Below are positions 47,424-56,524 of a stretch of 64,000 nucleotides of DNA, piece by piece (position 1 is the first letter of the stretch; each line of letters begins with the position of its first letter). The position numbers and the translations under genes are program-made. The notes under the pieces are model-generated. The model was given only the letters and a program-made list of their open reading frames with translations. It ran no database searches and was not told where the DNA came from. Source of the stretch: Neostapfia colusana (Eukaryota; Streptophyta; Magnoliopsida; Poales; Poaceae); assembly GCA_030760725.1 (NCBI GenBank), contig JASWHV010000019.1, forward strand, positions 36,707,944 to 36,771,943. The letters are read 5' to 3'.

Positions 47424-48612
47424 TCATTAGGGCATTCGGAATCATTATCCTTGCTTCGTGTCGGAGGCTTGTTAGTGCTCGGTGCCCGCTTTTCATCAGA
47501 TCCTTGCTTGAGGCGATTGCGCAGTTCTTGAGCTCATCGTTAGCTCGGGCGGCTCGCTACCGACCCTTCGAGGAGTTAATCGGCGCTCGCTCTGCCAGAG
47601 GTCATCTCTATCACGGACCGCCTCACATCGCCTGCCCCTCACTCGTGGGCACCTTGGGTGGCCTCAGGGCCTTTTGCAGGCCGGACTATGAACCCAGAAT
47701 TATCGAGCCCGTAACATGGGCTGGAGACATACCTTCCTTCCCTTGGTCGCGTGGTTCTCTGTGCTTAGCGGAGTTGAGGAGACGTTTCTCAACTCAACTC
47801 TCACACCACGAAGGCAGTCTTAAGCCGTGAAGTCGAAAATACGCCGCTCGGCTGGGCCCCTGCGTCGTCAGGGCGACTTTAATGCGGGGGATTGAGGAGA
47901 CGCTGCTCAACTTGGTTCCCAAACCGTGGGGGTGTGTCGGAGTGTTTGCGTCAACACTCCCCCTGGACCGCTACTGGAGAAGCCCGCGGAGGTTCTTTGA
48001 TTTGAGGGGCTTGATGTCCCTAGAGGGATCCAACTCGATAGAGCGGGTGAACACCAGGATTTATGTGGTTCGGGCCATCGGAGCATAATACCCAACATCC
48101 ACGGGAGTGTTTGTTGTATTGCTTGCACGTATGTTGCTTGGTTTTCTAATGCGTGGGAACCAACCGACCGTTTGTTGGGTGGACACTCCGGTCCTTTTAT
48201 AGTCCAAGGCCAGGGTGGTTACAATGTGACTTGGGGCCCGAAGGTGGCTCCAAGCTGTCCAAACCCTATACATAATCTAGGATTTTTACAACTCTAAGTA
48301 GAGGAGTCGGATGGGGAGTTAAGTCCCGCCACCTGACGCGATGAGCATCCATGTCTATGTGGCAGGTGATGATGACGACGCCTTCTTGTCACCGCATCTT
48401 CTCTCTCTTCTTGGGTGGCTCTGTGCCGTTGGGCAGCACTGTACCGCTGTCACACCTTGCTGCCCTGTTTTGTCACTGCAATGGTCAACGGACGGAGGAC
48501 GGATGCGTGCGCCGTGCACCATGCTTCTGGGAAAGGCACGAGCCATAAATGCAAAGACTGACAGCGCACTTCCTCCTTGACTTCATCAACTCACGACCCA
48601 CGGAAGATAATG
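47424..48612 (-). mobile_element. Region H, part 1: LTR-like sequence with a minus-strand promoter
   Basis: No coding sequence. A TATA box on the minus strand (48193-48202) is followed by a leader-like stretch (about 48170 down to 47940) of the sort seen after the transcription start in many grass LTRs. Two related segments with GAGGAGACG...CTCAAC occur near 47775 and 47896, so there is also a diverged local repeat. I cannot fix the LTR ends or a primer site. Confidence 0.4.
48193..48202 (-). promoter_or_regulatory. Putative TATA box on the minus strand of H
   Basis: Minus strand CTATAAAAGG is a near-ideal plant TATA box. The tandem repeat with CACGTG cores lies 0.4-1.1 kb upstream on the same strand. 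Confidence 0.5.
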
Positions 48613-49267
48613 GGACACATGGCAGCTCGGGAGCTCTCCTCAGCGGGGAGGAGGTTTGGAGTCGGGATACACATGGCAGCTCCGAACCTCACCTCAGCGG
48701 GGAGGCTCGGACCGGAGCCAAGGGCACGTGTCAGCTCCGGAGCCCTCCTCGGAAGGGAGGAGGTTCAGAGCCCGCCAACACGTGGCAGCCCCGGACCTAA
48801 CCTCAGCGGGGAGGCTCGGAACGCAGCCAAGGGCACGTGTTGGCTCCGGAGCCCTCCTCAGCAGGGAGGAGGTTCAGAGCCCACTGACACATGGCAGCCC
48901 CGGACCTCACCTCAGCCAGGAGGCCCGGACCGGAGCCAAGGGAACGTGTCGGCTCCGGAGCCCTCCTCGGCAGGGAGGAGGTTCAGAGCCCACCGACACA
49001 TGGCAGCCGTAGAACTCACCTCAGCGGGGAGGCTCGGACCAGAGCCAAGGGCACGTGTTGGCTCCGGAGCCCTCCTCAGCAAGGAGGAGGTTCAGAGCCC
49101 ACCGACATGTGGCAGGCCCGGACCTCACCTCAGCGCGGAGGCTCGGACCGTAGCCAAAGGCACGTGTTAGGCTTCGGAGCCCAAGCGCACATGGCAGCTC
49201 CAGGGCTGACCTCGCGGCCAAGGACACGTGTCTACGCTAGTGCCCGCCTCAGCAGGGAGGCGGGGCC
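48613..49267. repeat. 109-bp tandem repeat made of 54- and 55-bp half units
   Basis: GAGC(C/T)CTCCTC starts at 48631, 48740, 48849, 48958 and 49067, each 109 bases apart, with a decayed copy at 49177. Each unit splits into two related halves of 55 and 54 bases, each opening with CACGTG or CACATG (for example 48725, 48779, 48834). As 109 is not a multiple of three, long frames stay open in several frames without being genes. CACGTG is the G-box/ABRE core in plants, so an enhancer role in an LTR U3 is possible. Confidence 0.9.
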
Positions 49268-49782
49268 TGGGCTGTCTTTTTCCCTCCATGCGGGGGTACC
49301 AGGTCTGCAGGGTACCGATAGTGCCCCCTGGGCCCACTCGGGGGAGGCAACGAGCCCCCAGGTGGGTGCTACATCTTTCCCACATGGTGGCTTTGAACCT
49401 GCACGTTGGAAGCTGAAGTGGCAGCGAGATTCTGGCATAGTGGGTCTATGGTTGTACCTGGGAGGTGAAAAGGCGGCACGTCCTTGGCGTAATGGGCGTA
49501 CTCAACAGTCGAAGAGGCAGCACGTTATCGGCATAGTGGACGCGTGGCTGCTCTTGACTAGCGGGTCGTGGCGATGTGCTCGAGGGGTTGCCCCGGGGTA
49601 TTTACTGCGGCAGCCCTCAAGTCAACCGCTGCAGATCCACCGTGCCACTTTTATCAGGAACCGCCAGACGTTTCCGAGAAGTTACCCACCTGGTCCCCAG
49701 TGTCTGATGGGTGGACCTTGGTCCTACCCATCATCGGGGGAGGCGAGTAGCTCGCGGCGGTGGAAACCCATGCGTCACGACT
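49268..49782. other. Region H, part 2: no recognised feature
   Basis: GC-rich sequence with no recognisable gene. Two GTGG..GCAGC..GG-type segments (about 49415 and 49525) look like diverged local duplicates. It separates the tandem repeat from the ORF remnant that follows. Confidence 0.5.
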
Positions 49783-50290
49783 GTTGTCCTGCAGAGGCTG
49801 CGGACGTACAAAAGGAAGCCGCAAGCCCTCGCACTAGTGGCCTTCTTTGTCCACTTCTACGAGATGTTCGTGAGCGTGCAGCCTTCGGTGGGGCTCTTCA
49901 GGGTGTTCTTCTCCTTGAGGGCCTCCGGGAGAAGCGCAAGCCTTCTGGGGGCTTACTACTTCCAGCACTGAGGGAGAAACTGGGTGATCGCCCAGGCTGA
50001 CGTCCATGACCGCTTGGAGCTGCCAGGTGGCCTGCTGATGGCTGAGGAAGCCGTCAGGGATGAGATCCCCGACCGGCAGGACACCTACACGTCAGTACTG
50101 GAGAGGATCAGGTACTTGGCGGAAGAAGGCTTGACCTCGCTGATGGTTCTGTCCGGCTTCCTGTCCCACTGGATCGCCCCTCTCCAGCAGCGCGTCCAGC
50201 CCGCCTAGCAGTACGCCGAGGAGTACAGCAGGTTGGCGATGCCTTGCGGAGCATGGGGATCCCTGGAGTGGATACCTCAGTCGCAAGGAA
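49783..50290 (+). pseudogene. Remnant of a plant transposon-associated ORF
   Basis: One plus-strand frame, broken by stops at 49969-49971 and 50206-50208, has FVHFYEMFVSVQPSVGLFR then FSLRASGRS. Further on it has TYTSVLERIRYLAEEGLTS and FLSHWIAPLQQRVQPA. From memory this pattern fits the large family of grass proteins labelled putative gypsy-type transposon (Transposase_28-like), both in the central domain and in the C-terminal segment. The part between these segments is deleted or unrecognisable. Its biochemical role is unknown and it is not a true transposase as far as is known. A domain search of the translated frame is needed to confirm it. Confidence 0.5.
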
Positions 50291-51723
50291 GAAGAAATTG
50301 AATCGGTAAGCTGATCTATTTATTGGTCATCCCTTGAGCTACAGCAGGAAATTGCTTCTTTGTGCAAGTATTGGCTTTGAGAAGAAGGAGGTCGTCATCA
50401 CTGACCTCCAGCATCTCCTTGGAACCTGTGGCGCAGGGCCACAGTAAAGAGCTGTCGGGGGTGGTCAAGTCTTCTGTGGAGGGGGTCGCCCAACTTGTAG
50501 CTGCTAGGTTCCAGCACGGGTAGCTTCTAGGTCTCCCGCTCACCTTTTATCCTCCTCTGTATGCCGGAGATCTGCCATTAATAAAGAATTTTTGGATTCA
50601 AGTCTTGTGTGTGTTGAGTTGTTGATGTAGACTTCGGACCCTTGGCAGCGCAGAGTTCAGGAATGACTTAGCCGAGATGGGTAGCACTTTACCGATGTCT
50701 GTAGCTTGTTCCTACAGGTCCTTAGTAGTGTAAGGACCCAGAGCGCTCCGGCAGTGTCGCTAACACGTCCTCCCGGGTCCTTGTCAGCACAAGGACCCTA
50801 GGGAACCTTGGCCAGTGTCTTCAGCTTGTTGTAGCCGAAACCCCGAGTCTTCTGATTGGTGCTGCAGCGGTCCGACGTCGTGCCCGCATGGTTCACCATG
50901 ATGGCCCCCTGATAGGTGTAGCCCTTGAGTTGGGGCGTACCTACCAAGTAGACAGGAGGAGGCAGGACGTCAGCATCGGTCCTCCTGGGAGTTCCGGGAC
51001 GCCAAAGACCTGTTCGGACCTGTAGATATGGCAAAAGAAAGGGAGTAGTTGTGCTTTCTGACCACCCTTTCCTGTTGTTAGTTTTGCTGTGGCTTAGTGT
51101 CCTTAGCTGAGCTGAGGGGCTTGGGTAATTCGATTTGGGTTGTTCGGGCTATGGTTAAAGCCTTGACTAGGGGTATGAGCCGTCCGGTTCCCCGTTATTG
51201 AGTTGTAGCGCTGGAGAGGCAGGGTATGCACGCTTGGGCTACGGAACCAGGCAAAGCAGGCTACATACTCTGGACCTCCTTCTGGCGTAAGCCTTTCGGA
51301 GGAGGGACCGTTCAGTGCCGTAGGGCCCTCGAGCAATGAATCAACCACAAGACCCCGAGTACACCACAGGTACCTCAAGCAGACCCGCCTGCAGAAGGAT
51401 AGCACAGCTTCTACTAAGGATAGAACAGGAAAAAGCAGCTGGCCACATGGCCGAAGCAGTATGGAAAGAAAGCACGAAGAAGAAAGGGGGCGATGTCCAG
51501 GGTCCGGTTACTTTTTTGTCCTTAGGTGTGTACCTTCCGGCCCCCATGTACTCAGTTGTAGCGCAGGGGTGGCAGTCCGACAGGCTTAGGGTACGGAACC
51601 AGACTAAGCAGGCTGCGCGTCCTGGACCCCTCACGAGCGTTAACCTTTCAGCATGGAGACCTTCCAGTGCCACGGGACCTAGGACAAGTATGTAGGACAC
51701 GCCCCAGACATGCCGTTTACAGT
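50291..51723. repeat. Region H, part 3: diverged internal repeats
   Basis: No genes. A poly(A)-like AATAAA is at 50580-50585 after the ORF remnant. Short GGTCCTTAGTAGTGTAAGGACC and GGTCCTTGTC...GACAAGGACC-like inverted motifs lie near 50717 and 50780. Two segments of about 150 bases at 51175-51330 and 51535-51685 are diverged direct copies (both have TTGTAGCGC and ACGGAACCAG), about 350 bases apart. This is probably the 3' untranslated part of a retroelement. Confidence 0.5.
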
Positions 51724-53397
51724 TGATATGTGAAAGTTGCCTAGAGGGGGGTGAATAGGCTAAACTACCTGAAATGACCTAATTAAACAAGATTAGAACA
51801 CAGGGGCCGGACTAGTCTGGCTCAGGGGCGGACTAGTCCGGTCAGCCTGGTGGAAAAACCTAAAAACTTGATTTATATGGGTTTTTCTTCATATTTTAGC
51901 TCAACGAAATGCGGATAAACTATCTAGCAATCTAATATGACAAGTATGACAAAATATAGCAGGTGGATTGCAAGATTGTAACGAGGAACACTAGAAGAGC
52001 GAAATGAGCAAAACAAACCCTAAGCAATTTTAACGATCGATGAAACTAAATGCAAGAGAGACACGGAAATTTTCGCCCGAGGTTCGATTCCACTGAGAAA
52101 TCTACGTCCCCGTTGAGAAGTCCACAAAGGACCGGGTTTAACAACCCTTTCCTCACCAAGTCGCCACTAAGGCCAACCTGGTTCTTCCACTATCTCAAGG
52201 GTGAACCTACAAGATCTTTGGGGCTGCTCACAATCTGAGGCTCCCACTTGAATACGTCAACAAACTTCACGAATCTCACAAGCCACAGGTCACAAAGACT
52301 CACACCTAGTGCACGAGATCACTCCAAGAGCCAAAACACAAAGTTCTTCCTGCTCCTCTCCTCACACACCGAAATCCACTCAAAAATTGGTTCTAGAGGG
52401 TGAGTAGGCAAGAGAGAAGGCTTTGAAAGGCTCTAGGGTGGCTGTGGCGGCGCTAGGGTTCCAGAGTAGGTGAAATGAAGTCGGGGCACCTCCTTTTATA
52501 GAGGTCCCGATATCCAACCATTGCCACCAACTAAAGTTCGGACTAGTCCGGTCAGGACCCCGTACTAATCCGGTCTGCGGGGACCACTGACGTCACAATA
52601 CCAACTACTCGCCAACGTTCAAATTTCAAACGTTCAGTCTCCGGATTAGTCCGCCTCACAACGGAATAGTCTGATCTCACACAGGACCTCTTTGTCCGGG
52701 TGGGAACGGACAAGTCTGGAGGACCCGACTAGTCCGGCCACTAATGCAGACAAGTCTGGTCCACCAAGACTTAGCCGTGGGACCTCTCATCTCACAACCA
52801 TACGGACTAGTCTGCCTCAGAACGGCCTAGCCCCAACTCACATAGGACCCCTTGGTCCGTGTGAAAACGGACAAGTCTGGCTAGCCCGGACTAGTCCGAC
52901 CACTGAGGCGGACAAGTCCGGTCTACTAGGACTTAGTCCCGAAACACTATCACCAAGAGAGAACCGGACTAGTCCGTTTCCAAACGGACAAGTCCAAAGT
53001 CAGTCAGGAGCTCTTAGTCCACCCCAAAACGGACTAAGTCGTAGGACTCCGGACTAGTCCGGCCTCTGGCCCGGACAAGTCCAGCCCACTAGGGTTTACC
53101 TTACTAGCACTCTCCACTAAGGATTCGACACTTCTAACACTTTGAGCTCTCTTCTATGATCTCAATGCACTTGACACACACACTCTCACACCAACACGAC
53201 TAGCCTACTAAAGACTCAAATGAAACCCTAATTTCTACTCTTTGTGTCTTCGACGCCATTCTTCATCCTTTCCCTTTTTGAGAGTTTAGGTGTCCACCTT
53301 GGAAATATCCTGTGCTTATGATCATCTAAGCTCATTAGTCTCTTAATAATCGTCATCAATCATCCAAAACCCACGGGGATACCTAGATGCACTTACA
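51724..53397 (-). repeat. 3' LTR of Sirevirus F (about 1674 bp)
   Basis: On the minus strand it starts TGTAAGTGC at 53397 next to a polypurine tract, and ends near CACATATCA at 51724. It carries the stretch CTAGAGGGGGGTGAATAGG (plus strand, 51741) common in grass Sirevirus LTRs. It is packed with GGACTAGTCC palindromes. Sireviruses are known for palindrome-rich LTRs. The outer edge could be off by a few bases. The 5' LTR is beyond E, outside the window. Confidence 0.78.
51829..53061. repeat. Array of CGGACTAGTCCG palindromes in LTR F
   Basis: Exact 12-base palindromes occur at 51829, 52539, 52887, 52965 and 53050. Many one- or two-base variants (CGGACAAGTCTGG, CGGATTAGTCCG and similar) fall between them. 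The same palindrome is at 56269, in the internal region before the extra ORF. Confidence 0.88.
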
Positions 53398-53398
53398 A

Positions 53399-53414
53399 TC
53401 TCCCCCTTTTTGGT
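53399..53414 (-). other. Polypurine tract of F
   Basis: Minus strand CCAAAAAGGGGGAGAT directly precedes the LTR. A second purine run, CCAAAGGGGGAGAGATG, is at about 53742-53758. Repeated tracts here are a known Sirevirus trait. Confidence 0.8.
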
Positions 53415-53799
53415 GATTGATGACAACACCTTAAGTTTCAACATAAGAGGTAAAAATTTTATTTTCATAACAAGTGTACGTATGCATAACTCCCCCTGGA
53501 TGTATGCAGCAGTAAAAGAGGGGAGTTAACATACACTCACATGTTATGGTAGGGTGCCTATGTGTTGTGCTCAAAAAGTGTGACAAGACAATAAAACATA
53601 GCAAAGGGCAACAATGATCAATTATAAGCATAAGATCCACACATAGTCTTACACAAAAAAGACACAATGCATAAAACATAGATAATCATGTCCAAGGATC
53701 TGTACGAGACTAGGAGATGATAAAAAAGACATCCTCTTGCATCTCTCCCCCTTTGGCATCAAGGCACCAAAAAGGAAAAAGGAAAGAAGATAAGCCTAA

Positions 53800-55383
53800 G
53801 TCTACTCATCATCTTCATCATCTTCTTCTTCAAACTCGCTCTCCATGGCCTCCGGATCATCTTCCTCGTTGTCGGTGGCGGTAGATGGAGGCACGGCCTT
53901 GGAAGAGCTTCCATCTTCCATGAACTGGGCGAGCTCATCAGAAGTGAAATCTGGATAAAACAAGTGAGCTCTCCATCACTCTCCTCAGGAGGAGACATAG
54001 GCACCTCAAGCTTGTCGCACACAGCCTTGAGGTACTTCTATTGACGCCTCTCCATGCGTCGAGCCCGGACCTCCACACGCTGACAAGAGGCGAAGATCGC
54101 GTTGAAGCACTTGAAGAATCCGCTCAACAACTGCGGAGGAGGAGGTGATGAAGGAGCCACCAAGCTAGGAGGAGCCACTGAGTTAGAAGGAGGTTGAGCA
54201 TTCTTCCTTCTGGGAGGTTCTGGCACAATTGGGGGCATCTGAGGATGGAGCGGTCGATGAGTCACATCCTTGACGATGAGAAGCCCCGACACCTTCTCAA
54301 TTAAACACATAATGTATTGTGCATACCCACATGAGCGGTTGGGAGTGTGAGAGATGTTGAAGATGTCGTCATAGATGTACTCAACGAGGTTGAACTTCTC
54401 TTCACCATCAATCAACAGGAGGAGATGCCTTAAGTTCCCTTGAATCACCCGTGCATCTCCATCCTTAGGGGTAATGATTCTCCTCAGAATCCGGTTGAGG
54501 ATGCTATAAAATGGCTTCATGTTCCTAGCAAGCCCAGCCTCATAGGGAACATGACTAGGATACATGTAGTCGAGCTGATCCCTATCCACTGCCTTGAGGT
54601 TGGAATTGATGATCTCATGGTCCAGGTGCTCCTCAAGGCCAAGTATCCGAACAAACTCCTCATATGTGGCTGAGTACTGCTCTCCATGAGTCATCCAAGT
54701 GATCTTCCGGTCATCGTAGGTGGAGAAGTACACGGTGGTGTAGAACTGCACAATCACTTCGATGTTCCAATCATACTTGAAACTCATTATTTCCTTGATC
54801 CCATGGCGCTCTGCAGCTTCAATCACGGCATCAAAAGCTGAGTGCTTCTTTTTGGCCATGTAGGCCCAATCCACCCATTGAGCTTGAGCGATTAGAGTCT
54901 TCATCTTCAAGTATACTAGGCGGTAGTAGTCACACTGAAAGTCACACTAAAACCAAGGGTCGGCTTTGTGCTTCTCATAATCATAGACTTTGTTCATCCT
55001 CAACCTTCTCGCCTTCTCAACACCCTTTTCTTTGAACACATTGCTGCAGTGTTGGGCTGCTTGTTTGGATCTCTAGCAGGGGCAGCCATCTTCAGGGAAC
55101 CGATGGGCTTCGGTTGCCCCTTCTCCTTAACTACAATGCCTCCTGCCCTCTTTGTCGGTGCCTTGGCAATTGGCTTTTTCTTCTTGGGCTCCTCAGGAAG
55201 TGGAGCCTTGCCTTTCCTCGGGTCATGGAGAACCCTACCCTCGGGTTCTTTCTCCTTCTCTTTGGCCCGCTCTTTTTCTCCCAAAGCAGTGACTAGCTTC
55301 TTCCTCTTGGGCTCTAAGGCACTAGAAGCCTGGGAGTTATGGGCTTCATGTTCGGTCCTTTTCTTCTTCCATTGATCCGCCAT
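53800..55383 (-). pseudogene. Extra ORF of Sirevirus F after pol
   Basis: Read on the minus strand from ATG 55383. The first 125 or so residues are Lys/Glu-rich (MADQWKKKRTEHEAHNSQAS). After a frameshift near 55000-54930, a globular part follows (54910-54038; FYTTVYFSTYDDRKITWM, YEEFVRILGLEEHLD, FYSILNRILRRIITPKDG), then a Pro-rich linker. TAG at 54038-54040 interrupts the frame, which continues as KYLKAVCDKLEVP and, after another shift, an acidic tail ending near 53800. I see no signal peptide or transmembrane helix, so calling it envelope is not supported although it sits where Sireviruses may carry an env-like gene. It resembles the grass proteins labelled putative plant transposon protein. 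Function unknown. Confidence 0.65.
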
Positions 55384-56524
55384 GGATTCTTCAACGGCTT
55401 TGGCAATCTATGCCTGCTATTCGGGATCACGTTGTCCTTGCCTCTCGGGTGACGGCATCCTTAGCCACTTGAGCTTCCTTTGTCGCCCTCTCTTCGGCAA
55501 TGCGCCAATAGAGGGCTTGTCGAGCCTCCTCGGCCGCGAGATTTGCAAGAGGGGAGCCGTGGTCGGAGTCTGACATATCGCCTGAGAAACAAGAGATAAG
55601 AGGTCAAGGAAGTGGAATATTGCGAAAGAATTCACTAAAATGGCTAAAATTGGGGTTTGTCATGTTTAAACCAGACTTGTCCGTTAAGGGGACGGACTTG
55701 ACCGCCCAGAAACCGGACTAGTCTGGGTTAAAAGGAAGAACCCCTAACCCTAACATTTTTTTGCAAAACTTTGAATCAAGTCGCAATACTTCTAGGCTAC
55801 GATCACAATGACATGAGGAACAACATTTGTGAAGAGGTTTCTAGCAAAAGACCTAAGAATGAAGAAAAAGAGAGAATTTTGGGTAGGTCAAGAATACCTC
55901 TTCAAATCTCCAAATGCGATGAAATCGGAGGCGAAACTCGAGCAACGAACCACCGGGAAGGATTCCGGCCTCCTTAGGACTCCAATCCGTGGATTGGAAG
56001 AGGTTTTTGGTGGAGAAAAGCAAAAATTGCCAGTTGAGGGGCGGTTCCCGCTAGAGAGAGAGATAGTTGAGAGTGAAGAGAGGGGGTGGTCTGGCCGCCC
56101 CTGGGAGGTTAAGTCCCCAAGGGCTGTACTAGTCCGGCCTGATGCACGGATAAGTCCGGTCGACGGACCAGAGCCGAACTTGTCCGGCCTCCCAGGCGGA
56201 CAAGTCTGGTTTGGACTTGTCCGCTGAGAAGTACGACCTAGACAGCCCAGATTGTCCGGCCCATGGGGCGGACTAGTCCGGCTATAAGCTGAAATTTCAT
56301 ATAATTTGATTTTAGCTCAAGAATATGATCCTTTTTTTTGGACAAGTTTTTGCAAATATCTTTGACAAACATGGTCAGTAAGAATACATCAAACAAACAA
56401 TGACCATATTTGACAAAGAATCCTTTTGAACATAGTTTTCATAGAGTAAGAGAGATTAGGGTAGAATTTTGAAAGCATGCAATTTTTGAAGTTTATATAC
56501 AAGTAACAAACAGATGTGCATGGC
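55384..56524 (-). other. Spacer between F pol and the extra ORF, palindrome-bearing
   Basis: No ORF with a domain. GGACTAGTC and GGACAAGTC palindromes like those of the LTR are present at about 55680-55725 and 56128-56282. Because they lie upstream of the extra ORF, this could be an internal promoter region, but that is inference. Confidence 0.5.

Noticed and set aside
48004..48090. tRNA-like reading of short hairpins in H
   Set aside because: No cloverleaf with conserved T-loop and D-loop bases could be built.
48577..50000. Long plus-strand ORFs of 118-369 codons over the tandem repeat
   Set aside because: They arise because a 109-base repeat without stops reads through in several frames. 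The translations are low-complexity copies with no domain.
53800..55383. Calling the extra Sirevirus ORF an envelope gene
   Set aside because: There is no visible signal peptide, membrane helix or fusion peptide, so position alone is not enough.
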